From Pascua guehoae (lineage: Eukaryota > Basidiomycota > Tremellomycetes > Trichosporonales > Trichosporonaceae), in contig BCJX01000022.1 in NCBI GenBank assembly GCA_001600415.1, positions 179,900 through 243,899 on the forward strand: a stretch of 64,000 nt of DNA. The letters run 5' to 3'. Every line of letters begins with the position of its first letter. Positions within the stretch are counted from its first letter, which is position 1. The notes under the pieces were generated by a model. That model worked only from the letters and a program-made list of their open reading frames with translations. It made no database searches and was not told the DNA's origin. Shown here piece by piece: positions 1 through 10,959 of this stretch. A program made the position numbers and the translations under genes.

Positions 1-1110
1 ATAACCTTGCAAGTCACTTGTCCGCCACATTCTGCCAAGACACGGGCAAGTCACTGCCCGTCGGTGGTGGCGTACCTCACAGGGACCTTCCATGGTGCCA
101 CCGTAAAGGGCGGTGGGGGTAGGGTGGGGCCGCGACTCGGGGCCCATATCGATATCGCCAAGAGGATAATTTTACAATACAATAGACAAATCATAAGCGA
201 GAGGGATGTGGATATAGCATGTTCTCGGTGCTGTGTTCGGCATCGTCCCGGCCGCCATGCTGAGGTTTCCTCCTCGCGGCAGGGATGTAGGCGTCCCCAA
301 TGACCCCAACCAATGGTTTTCGTACGTGTTGGCCCCCCAGTAAACAAAATGCGTGTATACGGTTGTGCATCATGCATACTGGACTGAAGTGTGGCAGGCG
401 GCTACCAAGGGCGACATCATTGGGGAGCCGGCGGCAATGTCCCCACATGCTTGATGATCCATTCATCAATGTCGAATGACGCCGGCGGCAGTGTGCGGAA
501 CGTAAGCCATGTGCGGAACGTGCGGCATGCGGAACGACGTGCGGCATGCGGGACGTGCGGCATGGGCGGAGGGCTGTGTCCGCTCACATTGTTTCATTGG
601 GGCGGGACAACACGGAAATGTCAGTGTGTAGAGAATTAATTGATGTATGTGTGCCGGTGTGGGCGGCGCAGGAGTGAGGAGATGGCCACAATCGCCGCTC
701 TTTCAGCGGGCGTGAGAACTGAGTACATTCATCAAGTGGGCAAGTGGGTGTGACAGAAAACAGTGTATGAACTCCGGGTGTACCGGGTAGACGACATTCG
801 CCTTGACTGCCAAAGACGGTAATGTGCCCAAATTGACGATCAATCTAGTTGATTCGCAAAAGCATGTGTGCATTCAACTTGTTGATCATATACCCTCCTG
901 ATCCGCATATCCGCAGGTTATCTCCCCCCTCCAGATGTCATTTCCCGATGTTGGCGTCGAGACGTTTCATCGTGTCCAGGCACGTCACATGACTTTGCGC
1001 GCTGACGCATCGTGTTGCCTTGACACCGCTAACTGCTCGTTGCATCAACTGCATTCTAAGTCAACTGCACACTCTTCCACGACTGCACCCATTACATTCT
1101 ATACCAACAC
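1..1110. other. Intergenic, left window edge
   Basis: No coding region with family resemblance or splice-consistent exons was recognised. The stretch holds a GC-rich imperfect repeat (listed separately) and the presumed promoter of the F-box pseudogene. Confidence 0.5.
491..570. repeat. Imperfect GC-rich direct repeat
   Basis: Short units resembling GTGCGGAACG and GTGCGGCATGCGG recur about five times with small changes. It looks like a degenerate minisatellite. Confidence 0.6.
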
Positions 1111-3079
1111 ATGCCTGACCCCCTCGCTCGCCTCGGCACCGACATTTTTCTCATCGTGCTTGATGAGCTCCCGCTTGCCGACATCGTCTCAGTCTCTGCG
1201 GTGTCCGCCTCATGGTCGGCCTTTCTGGACGCTGCAAACGCTTGGCGAAGAGCATTTCTCATGTCGGATGCCGATCCGCTGGAGAAGAGACGATTTAAGG
1301 TTGACGATCACGATGGGCCACACAACAAAGACGGGAGACAAGTAAACTGGCGCAAGTGCTGTGAGCTGTCTCCACGTACGTATACAGGTAAGCGCTGACA
1401 GCAGGCCTCGACCATCTTCGAATCGAAGACGCTTGGGCCCATGGTCGCAGCAAAGAGTACCTCCTTGAAAACGAATTGAAGAAACAGAACGACTACATGA
1501 GCTGCATCATGTCCTTTCCCGAAGAAGATTACTTCCTTGTGAACGGACACCAGCAGCGTTTCCGTATAATCCAGCCCAACGGTATTTTCGACCGCAAGAC
1601 ACGAACGCACCTGTATGATATCAGTCTGGATGTGAACGCTGGCCCCGACAGGACAATTTTCATCGCCGGGCTGGGCGAGGTGCTTCTGAAGGAGTGGCCC
1701 CAGCCCCATATCTGGCTACCTAAACGGGGGCGTGGGAGCGTTACGGCTCCGCCCTCAGTACGTGGGGTGAGGCAGTCCCTTCTCCCAATGGTCAACTGTT
1801 TGGCCTCCGACTACCACCGTTCCAACGCTGTCCATTCATCGCAGTCGACAGCCAGGGCCGCTCCGACTCTGTCGTGTGCGCCCATATTGACTTGGAGACG
1901 GAGGAGATTGTCGTTGAAACCCTTACCGGAGGTCGGCCAATTGAGCGCCATGTCGTCGATTTTCCTGGCAGACTAAGTTACCCCACAGTAAGCTATGTCT
2001 ATCTTCCCATACGAGCGACGCACAATTGACGATCCAGATTCAAGACATCTACTTTGACGACAACTACATGTTCGTCCATTTTCGGCACTCCGTACATGTA
2101 TACGCGAGGGGAACGCTGGAAAAGGTGACAGTTTTCTCAAAGGATCTTCTGTTCGCGGCCATTGTCGAGCGAGATGTGTGCCGCCCGCTCGCCTATCGTG
2201 CCGCCCATGATCGTCAACCAGATGGTGAAGACTACGCCGGATTTTACCCACGTCGCTTGAAAAGGATTCCATTTCCCATCCTGGCTCGTGGTGAGGACGG
2301 AAAGTTCCAAGTTCAAGGTCCCTCCTCTTTCTTTGAATCCAGCGACCCTAGCGACTTGAGAGACAATCAACCAGTCACCGAGAGGCCATCCACGTCGGCA
2401 AACGAGTCAGTTCTGGGGGGAAGCAGCGCTCAAGAAGAGGACCCCCATCCCGATCAAAACACACCCAGATCCATGGATGACGACACAAGCTCAATAGACT
2501 CTTACAGTACTGAAGACCGAGGTGCCCATTCTTCCCGCTTGCAGTGGGTTTCTCTCTTTACAACTACAATGCCAGGTTGACCTTCCTCAGTGGTATCCGT
2601 TTCACTCCCACCGATCTTCTTATCGGCACATCAGACGGGGTCTGGATTATCCGCCAGTACCACGACTATTTCAATAACGCCAATGGCCTCCCGCTTCGTG
2701 CACAAGTGCGACTGCTTGCCTGACACAGCATCTTCATTTTCGGCGGATCTTTGGGCACCTTTGCAGGAGGGACCATCGTGCGCGCCTCACACGGCTATCG
2801 TTTCCTTTTCACGGTTGAAAGTGTTCGTGTACCCCACGTGTCAAAATATAGAGTGCTCCGCTCACTGTAATGCAGATGGACGGTTCAGTGGTTCTCGACT
2901 GTCGCAACCTTCCCCGGATGCCTCTTGACAGCAAGTTGGACCCGTCCGACCCTTCAGTGTTGCCCGACATCCCGGTTCTCTTCACTTTGATGTGGTTCTA
3001 CGGCTGCATCACGATGGATTCGCAGGCCATATATGACACAGCTAATGGTGCCGTGGTGGAGAACGAATTCCGTGAGTGA
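1111..3079 (+). pseudogene. F-box protein pseudogene, paralog of the gene at 4634
   Basis: The start (MPDPLARLGTDIFLIVLDEL) is an F-box-like segment matching the start of the intact neighbour at 4634-6922, and similarity continues through the neighbour's whole length. A first intron at 1361-1404 keeps frame. Three differences then look disabling. The frame shifts near 1740-1750, where a WLPKRG block in one frame continues as STWGEAVPSPNGQLFGLRLP in another. Near 2020-2026 the expected splice acceptor before the next exon reads AA instead of AG (a CCAG about 10 bp downstream could substitute). At 2721 a TGA stands where the paralog has CGA (LSRQS against LA-stop-HS). The last homologous exon ends at 3077-3079. 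An F-box would normally bind Skp1 in an SCF ubiquitin ligase. Sequencing error or unusual splicing could rescue single lesions, but all three together make decay more likely. Confidence 0.65.
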
Positions 3080-3422
3080 AACCAGGACGAACCAAGTTGA
3101 CGATTCAGATGTCGGTTACGTTTGGTCGTTTGGAGACTAGCAGTGTGCGAGACTGGGCCGAATGGCGGCCTCAATGGATGGAGTTGTGCGAGCGGATGAA
3201 GCCGCGTGAATGTAGCCGTCTTATAACTTTCCCAACAGCCAACTGTGGTTCAGTATGAACAACAATTGATTGTACACCCGCATGGTAGACTTACTCTCGA
3301 CTGGGCCACCCTCACGACCCAACAATAATAAGCATTATGCACACATCAGCATCAGGAAGTTGAGGCAGACGGACCGTGGTACGAAATGCTTATAAATAAG
3401 TAAAATCCCCTACTTTCAGCAA
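3080..3422. other. Short intergenic stretch
   Basis: Directly after the pseudogene, at 3100-3118, a short block resembles the sequence around its lost acceptor (TTGACGATTCAGATG against TTGACGATCCAGATT). No gene is supported. Confidence 0.4.
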
Positions 3423-3510
3423 GGTCGCGTGGCCAAATGGTACGGCGTCTGACTACGATTACGTAACAGTTTGTTATCAGGAGATCGCGGGTTCGATCCC
3501 CGTCGTGACC
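3423..3510 (+). tRNA. tRNA-Arg(ACG) with intron
   Basis: The acceptor arm GGTCGCG pairs with CGTGACC. The D arm has the conserved GG, the T arm is GCGGG-TTCGATC-CCCGT, and the anticodon stem is TCTGA/TCAGG. The anticodon ACG is at 3455-3457. A 17-nt intron lies at 3459-3475, in the canonical position after base 37. Confidence 0.92.
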
Positions 3511-4050
3511 TTCTCTTTTGCGTGGATGCTCCCCAGCACTGTTGGTGGCGTTGGCGAGGTGTTGCGACTCATCCTCTGACCTCTCACTTTTGCGGGCTCT
3601 CGTTGTCTTCTCAGCAAGCCTTTCGCTTTCCGATGCACCCACATGGCCGGCCATCCTTGCAAGATTCTTGGCCTAAGCAAGACAATGCGCTTCAGGTTCA
3701 GCTATATCTCGTCACCCTACTCCGGCGCGGTGTCCAAGCCAACGCCAAAGGCAAAGGGCATCAGCACCCGACGCCCATTTCGCGCATGCGGTTGGGTGTG
3801 TGTGTGCCTCCTTGCACAACCCCGACGGCGAGACGACTTCCATCTGTGGCTTTACCAGAAACAGACATCCCTGGCACACGAAGTCCTCTCTCCAGGATGA
3901 CTTCAGCATCGCTGGCTTCTGTGTCAGCATTCCAAACATGGCTTCCTCGACATACTGGCATGTATCTCCGTGTCATCTGAGACTCATGAGACCCCATCTC
4001 AGGTCGTCCTTGCTATCGCAATTTGCCTTGAGCAAAGCGTAAAAAGCTTG
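3511..4050. other. Intergenic
   Basis: Between two tRNA genes. Open frames occur on both strands but none shows family motifs or splice structure; no gene is supported. Confidence 0.4.
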
Positions 4051-4167
4051 TTCCCCGCCAGGGAGTCGAACCCTGCTCTATCGCGAACATCCTGATTGGA
4101 GTTGTCTTCCTCTGTGGAAGGCTCCTTCTCTGAAAGGCGATTATACTAACCGATGTACTAGCGAGGA
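4051..4167 (-). tRNA. tRNA-Glu(TTC) with 45-nt intron
   Basis: Read on the minus strand, the acceptor TCCTCGC pairs with GCGGGGA (one G-U) and is followed by discriminator A. The anticodon stem ATCGC/GCGAT is perfect, the anticodon TTC lies at 4132-4134, and the T arm is CAGGG-TTCGACT-CCCTG. The intron is 4086-4130, long for a tRNA intron. Confidence 0.9.
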
Positions 4168-4633
4168 GAGCGGTGGCAGTAGCGACGAGCACAGCTCGTG
4201 TCCCCACGAAGTCAGCCCGGCGACGCCAGGGCGATGGGCCGTCGAGCATGACGAGACGTTACGAGGGTGCTTACGGCATAACAAGCAACGGTATTGAGTA
4301 GCAAGCAACGCTGCTGTGCTGGCGTGAGCTGAACATCCCCAATGGCCCTTGGATGTCATCTTCTGAACACACCCTTGTGCAGGTTGCAGAACGCGTCCGC
4401 CAGACTATGCCCAAACTCACCAACACATAAGCAGAACTAACATCTCCACCGTCGGTTCTTTCGGGCCTTCCACATGCTAGGGACGTTGCTGAAGAAAACG
4501 GCTCCCAATAAAGTTGGGGGTGCGTTTCACCTGCCTTTCTAGGCACCTAGCATACATCCAGTCAACCTATCCAGGCCAACTTGAACGACTGCGAAACCTG
4601 ATACTTTACAACAGCACACTAACTGATCCCAGC
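4168..4633. other. Intergenic, promoter side of the F-box gene
   Basis: Nothing recognised apart from the presumed promoter and 5' leader of the F-box gene at 4634. Confidence 0.4.
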
Positions 4634-6922
4634 ATGTCCGACCCCCTCTCAAGACTAGGATCCTACGTATTCCTCCACGTCCTGGAACAACTCTCCATTC
4701 CCGACCTCTGCCGTGCCTCAGGAGTATCTGTCTCATGGCAGCAGTTTCTCGAGGAGAATGTCTGGAGGGCTCTTTACGCCAAGTCGGATGCAGATCCATT
4801 GGACAAGCAACGGGTTTACGCTCAATTAAACGATCTGGTCACGGAAAACGACTCTCTCTGGAGGCGTGAGGAAGCCGGGCGGGGCACGGCAGCAGCCGGT
4901 GGCCCCACGGGGAACATGTTCTGGAAGAAGCACTGTAAGTGCATCCGACACTCTTGTTTGGGGGGACAGAGGCCGAGCTGGCACGAGAGCTATGTTCCGA
5001 CTTTAAAAACCACTAACATGGGATGTCAATCACTTCCGCACCGAAGGCGCTTGGAGCCAGGGCCGCTACCGACGACCCGACATTGTCACGCATGGCACGA
5101 CACGCCTGAGGAACCGAGATCTGATTCGCTTCATCTGCACGTTCCCCGCCGACGACTTGTTCATTTTGACCTGCGACCTTGGGAGCCGCATAGTCAACCG
5201 AACAACTGGAGCCCATGTGCACGACCTATTTGGGTGCTGGGGGTTCAACCCAGACAGCGCGTTCTACATCGCGGGCGTCGGTAGCGTCCTGTGCCAGGTC
5301 CATGAGTCCGAGGAAGAGATGGCCAGGGATATCTGGATGCCACAGCGCACGTGGGAGTTGTGCGGTCCAGCTCTCACGACGTGCTTTATGTCGCTTCCCC
5401 CAGTAAGCGGCTGCCTATTTGGCGTTCGACTACCATGTTTCGACGCGCACATCCCCACTGTCTCGCTCTACGTCGACATCTCGCCAAAGTCTACATGTGC
5501 GTCCGCAATTTACGCTCGCATCCATGAAGAGACGAATATGGTAATAATCCTCACCCTTGTCCAAGGGCGCGATCCGGTGACGCATACACTAGACTTTCCT
5601 GGCAAAGCAGCTGGCCCAGAGGTGAGTTGAGTTAATGTTGCTCAGCCGAGTTGACACATGAGGCCAAGGCAGTGTACCTTGACGGCCAGTATCTGTTTGT
5701 CGTTTCGCAGAATGCTGTCCATGTCTACGCCCGACCGATGTGGACACAGGTCACCGCCCTCGCCAAACGGTTCCTCTACACAGCTCTTCTGGACCCCGAT
5801 GTGCCTCGTCCGCTTGCGTTCGCCCTGCATCGAGGGTTTTCTCACGAATACGGTAACGACGAACGCTTTCACGTTGAGAGAGTGGAGAGTCGCCCATTCC
5901 CCGCAGTAGGTCAGCGACAGGGCAAAATCGTGTTAGTGCAGGACCTGGTAGTGCCTGAGGACGGTGAGTCGGCACCCGGTTCGCCCCAAACAGTCTCCAC
6001 CATGGCGACGGGCGACTCGATCATCGACGGTTACGAGCCTCTCACTGTGGACATCCCCACGCTGGGGGGCACGTCGAACTCACTTGAGGACACGACGTGG
6101 GACGATGCCTCGGTTTCCAACGTTGGCACAGATGGACTTTCCCACAGTACCAGTGGTGCACTGCATTCGAGCGCTGTTGGAGATATGGACAATAGCGCCG
6201 AGGCACCCACCGGTCATTCGAGTATAGCAGGTTGGATGGCGGGCTTGGTGGCCGCGAGCGACGGAGGCCCTAGCCAGACCGAAAACCCCACGTCTGCAGC
6301 CGAGGTCACGGCCGAGGATGTGCCGGTACCTAGGCCCTACATTCACATAGCGTGAGTCTCTTGTTTCTGGGAGTATCCATCTGTACTGATGATCAGCAAC
6401 ATACATTTCACTCCGACGGACATGGTGATCCAAACAGACGGCTCGATATGGATCATCCGAAACTACCGGGCTGTTTTGGCTGATGCTTGTACCTTGACCA
6501 GTGCCGAGCACATGGCTCAGCTGTCGCGACAAAGTGCCTTTTTGTTTGGAGGCGAGCTACGGGGGTGTATGAACCTCAAACTGTCATGCTCGCACAGGGA
6601 TCGTATAATACTCCGCGACTCAGGTGTATGTTGTTTTGTCCTTGTAGAAGGCAGCAGCCTTGGTTCTCGGTGCTAAGCTTACTCTGCGCAGCAGGAGACC
6701 TGTGTGATCGTCGATACCCGCAACGTTTCCGACCGACTGGTCGGCGGCACGGAAGAGGACGACTCGGACGGCTCGGTGCCCGTCTTGCCGATCCTTTGTC
6801 CCCGTCCATATATACGGCAAGCAACCATGGACGGGCAAGCCATTTATAGGGCTGGACCCTATAGTCATCTCTATTGGGATCATTGGGGGGGTGGGCCCAT
6901 GCACAGTAAGTGGGGACGGTAA
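4634..6922 (+). CDS. F-box domain protein (677 aa)
   Basis: The first 45 residues (MSDPLSRLGSYVFLHVLEQL onward, including VSVSWQQF) fit an F-box, the Skp1-binding module of SCF ubiquitin ligases. The remainder resembles no domain I can name. It is conserved with the decayed upstream copy and has a Ser/Thr/Asp-rich, probably disordered stretch around residues 395-520. Proposed exons: 4634-4934, 5047-5621, 5651-6351, 6397-6625 and 6695-6922, giving 2034 nt in frame. The first acceptor (GAAG at 5046) is weak. The second intron would be only 29 nt, or 41 nt if CATGAG at 5662 is used, keeping the same frame; these two junctions are the least certain. The ATG at 4634 was chosen because the paralog starts at the same residue. 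The target substrate is unknown. The gene is in tandem with its pseudogene, with two tRNA genes between. Confidence 0.75.
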
Positions 6923-7461
6923 AGCCATAGTTACATGCCGGCCAAGGCTGATCACATAGCGCTTGCTTCCATATGGTCATTCGCGCCATAGCAGGGACTT
7001 TTGGGAAGTTGGGGAGGTGTAGAGGCAGTGGTGTGATGACCTTCAGTAGGGTAAAGAATGTCAGATGCTCGGACCATACAGCTCGGTTCCATCCAAGACG
7101 TCCATGTTGGAGTGTTGGAGGACGTGCACGATGCCATGATGCGGTGTTGTTGCGATGCCCTCGCCTGAAACGGAGGTGGGCAATGGCACCTGACGTCATC
7201 CGCCAGTGGCACGCCACCCCTCGGCATCTCGGCGATCACACCGAGGTCAACTTACGGCATTGGGCCGAACGTGCTCGACTCCTCGAAATACGCGTTTATC
7301 GGCTCGTACCGAGGTCGATCAACGTGTCGCGGCTGCGCAGCTGGGAACAGCAGTGAGATGCGGTGTCGGGCCTATGTACATATATCGGCTGCTGACGCGG
7401 TTGGGATTGATCGTGACAATTGTCCATTAGCTCACTTGCCCGTGTTATCTCGACCACCGAC
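6923..7461. other. Intergenic
   Basis: An open frame spans 6973-7356 on the plus strand but shows no recognisable motif and overlaps the likely promoter of the next gene. No gene is called. Confidence 0.4.
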
Positions 7462-9507
7462 ATGATTGAGAACATCTACTTGTGCCGACACGGCTACCGC
7501 GCCGACTTTGACGACCCGAATGACCAGTGCGTCTGTCGCGTCGGGTGCATTTGGAGTTCAAGGCGGGGCTGACTGGCAGGACGAGTCCGACTGGGATGTA
7601 CAATGACCCACGTGTGAGTAGACGATGAAGAATGGTACCTGCCCGAGCACCTTTGCCAAGGCTCCTAGGACATCGAGCCCAAGACGTTGCGCGATGCCTG
7701 CCATATGCATTCGCGCTCTTCCCTGACTGTGCCGGACCGAAGGACTGCACTCGACCGAGCCGAGTACTCGCCAGCAGCCATCACTGAGCTGACAGGCTAT
7801 CACGAGCACTAACGTCCCAGCTCGCCGACCGCGGCCTCACCCAGGCCGACGAGCTGGGCGCTTTTCTCTCCCACCCGCCCCCGCCCATGCCGCACATTGA
7901 CCTCGTGTTTGTCTCGCCCTTCTACCGGTGTCTCCAGACTGCAAAGCCGCTCGCAGACGCGCTGGGAAAGCCCATGCACTGCGAGCATGGTGCGGGAGAG
8001 TGGTGAGTCTCCCAGTGGGGTTAAGGTGTGGTCTCTGGGTTGGTTGGCCCAGAGCGCAACGTTGGTTGCAAACCAGCGTTGCTTTCGGGTAACATCAACT
8101 TGGACCGTTGTGGTTGAGCGCTGCTGTCGGAGGTAGGCACCAAGGGCAGATTGACACACAGCCGCTCGACTGCTCAAGTGTCCTTCCTCCTTGTCCTCAG
8201 CTAACCATGTGAACAGGTTCTCAAAACCCGCACCTGGTACCGGCCTGCACGCGCGCCCTCCCCCTCCTGCCGTCCTCCAAAAGCTCGTCCCTGACATGCC
8301 GCTCCACCCATCATACGACGCGACATACCACCCGAACCGGGATGGCGAGTCGATGGAAGAGCTGCAGGAGCGCACCGATACGTTTGTCGAGGCGTTTGTG
8401 CGCCGCATCGATGCAGAGTACCCTGACGCCAAGACGATCGTGGTCGTGTCGCATGCCGGGCTGGTGATTACCATGGGGCGGGCGGTGAGTCACTCTGGCC
8501 TAAATCAAGGAGCACGAACCTGGCGCTAGAGTGTCGAGACTAACACCCAGCTAATCGGCGACTACGACCACGAAGTCGTCGGTGCCCTCGCCAGCGTATC
8601 GCTGTACCGCCGCCGCGGCCTTGCCCCTCTCCCTGGCCTTGTGCACGTCGAGCACAAGCACCCCGAGAAGGACCTGTACGGCAGCGGCAGCGGGCCACGG
8701 GACCACGTCACTTCGCGCCTTAATGCCGGGCTTGGTAACGGTAACGGGCATGCGGCGACCGTTCCCTCCGCGCCTTCTGCACCCGCCAAGATGCCCGCCG
8801 CGTTGCCCCCTGCGTCAGGGAGCGTGCTGGGGACGAACGCGGGTCCCGATACGGCCGACCTGGACAAAAGGAAGGACCTGTGGATGGCCAACCATCCAAA
8901 CCTCGACCAGTACGAGCACCTCCGCACCGAAACGGTGGACGCAGTATCCGAGGCCCAGCGCGAAGAACGCGCGACACACGGTCCCCAGCTGCGCAAGGAG
9001 GATGCGAGGATCGATGTCGTCGGGGGTGATCCCGAGGTTGCATACTATGCGCGCAAGGCGCTCGAGCGGCAGGGTGGGGCGGGGTTACAGATGGTCGACC
9101 ATGCGGCGGACAGACTAGCCATTGCGCACGAGCCCGTGCTCGGCGCATGGGACCAGCTGATGAATGGGCATACTGAACACTTGTCCGAGGGCAAGATGCG
9201 CGCGTGGACTGTGAGTGCTGTGCTGGGTACGTGGTGGGGGTGAGGATACTGACGTGTCGCAGTTCCGCCAGCTCCAGCTTGATGACAACGGGGACGTTAT
9301 TTATGTGAGTATGGTGATGCCGATGCCGAAGGAACAGGATGTGACGAGCTATCAGCCGAGGGATGGGATACACGTAACAGACGAGCTGACAGTTAGGACA
9401 AGGGGGATGGAAAGCCCTTTACCGAGGAGGAGAAGCACCATCACGGCCTGCGCGCCGACCTGCACAAGTACTGCGCCCATGCCAAGAAGCTGGCAAAGAA
9501 GCTGTAG
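7462..9507 (+). CDS. Histidine phosphatase (PGAM-like) protein, probable TFIIIC subunit Tfc7/tau55 relative (453 aa)
   Basis: Exons are 7462-7526, 7580-7613, 7821-8002, 8217-8484, 8551-9210, 9263-9304 and 9397-9507, all with GT-AG junctions and an in-frame sum of 1362 nt. Residues 5-180 form a histidine phosphatase fold: the catalytic RHG is at 9-11 in the context YLCRHGYR, SPFYRCLQT follows, the ESMEEL segment is present, and the second catalytic His is in VVVSHAG (H173). The RHGYR start and the FYRCL-Q/E-T pattern recall yeast Tfc7, the phosphatase-like subunit of the RNA polymerase III factor TFIIIC. A second match to Tfc7 as I remember it is MNGHTEHLSEG (387-397), followed by a Trp. This suggests a nuclear Pol III role, but Tfc7 assignment is an inference. 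The Pro/Ala-rich linker around residues 215-275 is probably disordered. A general phosphatase of this superfamily is the alternative. Confidence 0.85.
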
Positions 9508-9945
9508 ACGCGTAGACGCATGCAGATGGTTGTGCCCGGCGAGGTTGAAGCATGGCAATCGCGGTAGTCCGCGTACTGTATCGACGACAAAGGGTGATAG
9601 GTGGGTTGGATTGTGACGGTGGCAGAGGCGACGACCTGCACTCTGGGTTGTCCGAGTGTCTCGTACTGTCCCAACCTCTCGTGATGTAGCCGCCGAAAGC
9701 ATGTGAGCAAGTGAGAAAGAACGAGTGGGCAAGCTGGAACTATGCAAGTGAGCAGGTAAACAAGGGAGCAAGTGAGCAAGTGAAAATGTGCAATAGAGAG
9801 AGTGAGTGTGTGCCACCGGGTGGGGACAAGTAACCAATTTGAATGCAAGAGACATTGTACTTGTAGTTGGCGTAACAAGCTTGTACCGCAAAACATTGTC
9901 CTCACCCCACCGCCTCCCTAGCGACAGACTCCAATGTTCCACCCA
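9508..9945. other. Intergenic between convergent genes
   Basis: Contains an imperfect repeat of a GAGCAAGTGAG-like unit at about 9697-9790; otherwise 3' flanks of two convergent genes. Confidence 0.5.
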
Positions 9946-10959
9946 CTACTTCTTGCTCTTGGCCATCTCGACAAACTCATCCCACAGCTCGTCGAGGCAG
10001 AACATGGCACCGATATGTCCACCCTTGATGGTCTTTGCGCGCGCGCCCTTGTAGTGCTCCACGAGCCACTCGTTCATGGCGCCGCCTAGCTCGTCGCGCT
10101 CGGCTCCGACGACGAGGACAGGCTTGTTGTGCTCGTCGTCGAGCGTGTCGGGGTTGAAGCCCCAGTCGGAATGGAGGACGTCGGACACCTGCATCGTCCC
10201 CTCCCACGTGTGTGCGACAGACTGCACAGCGCCATTGGCCATGTTGTTGAGCATTTGCTCCTGGGTCTTGCCGCGGCGCTTGAGAAAGTCGGCCATGAGG
10301 CCACGCTCCTCTTCGTCCATCTTGGAGAAGATTGTGTCGTTGATAAAGCCCGCGGCACCCTCGCGCGTCTTCATCTTGGACGAGAGCGCCACACGCATCA
10401 GTCGCTGCATCGCGTGGAACGGCAGCTGCGCAGGTGGGCCAATCATCATGTAGTTGGGCCACGTCAGGCATTTCGTGTACCCGGTGTGGTACTTGAAGGG
10501 CGAAAAGCCCGCGAGGAGGAGACATCCGACAATCGCCCGTCCGGGCGGGAACACGTCGTACGGCGCGCCATACAGAATCTGCGCGAGGACCGTCCCATAC
10601 GACCCGCCGCCGATGTACAGCGCATCAATGCCGTCCGGGTGCAGTGCGTCGATGAGCCGGGTCATGTCCCGCGCCAGGCTCACGGCAAACGACACGTCCT
10701 TGGCTGGCGGGGACGAGTTGCCAAACCCGGGTGGTGTGGGCGCAATGTAGTGCATCTTCTCCCGCTCGACGGCCGGGAGCACCTCGTCCGCGTTCCCGAC
10801 AGCAAAGAGGCCAGAGAAGAAGATGGCGACCGTGCGCGACTGAGGGTAGCCGTTGGACGCGTACGCCACCTGCCGCCCGTCGGGGAGCGCGAGGATGGCC
10901 TCATTCTTCGAGTCGGAGCTGGTCGTGGGGACGGTATCGGAATTGGGACCGGCGGACAT
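9946..10959 (-). CDS. Alpha/beta hydrolase (337 aa)
   Basis: This is a single uninterrupted exon. The ATG at 10959 (MSAGPNSD) was preferred over an in-frame ATG 63 codons upstream, because the upstream peptide looks like translated leader. Residues 25-335 fit an alpha/beta hydrolase fold. The nucleophile elbow is GGSYG with Ser120, followed by TVLAQILYGAP. VLVVGAERDE (281-290) supplies the probable acid D289, and KGGHIG supplies the probable catalytic H315. There is no signal peptide, so a cytosolic hydrolase acting on an ester or similar small molecule is likely; the substrate cannot be read from the sequence. It converges with the Tfc7-like gene and points away from the reductase at 12243. 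Confidence 0.88.
   Translation of the reverse strand: MSAGPNSDTVPTTSSDSKNEAILALPDGRQVAYASNGYPQSRTVAIFFSGLFAVGNADEVLPAVEREKMHYIAPTPPGFGNSSPPAKDVSFAVSLARDMTRLIDALHPDGIDALYIGGGSYGTVLAQILYGAPYDVFPPGRAIVGCLLLAGFSPFKYHTGYTKCLTWPNYMMIGPPAQLPFHAMQRLMRVALSSKMKTREGAAGFINDTIFSKMDEEERGLMADFLKRRGKTQEQMLNNMANGAVQSVAHTWEGTMQVSDVLHSDWGFNPDTLDDEHNKPVLVVGAERDELGGAMNEWLVEHYKGARAKTIKGGHIGAMFCLDELWDEFVEMAKSKK

Noticed and set aside
6973..7356. Open frame of about 127 codons upstream of the histidine phosphatase
   Set aside because: No motif, low-complexity Arg-rich translation, and it overlaps the likely promoter of the next gene.
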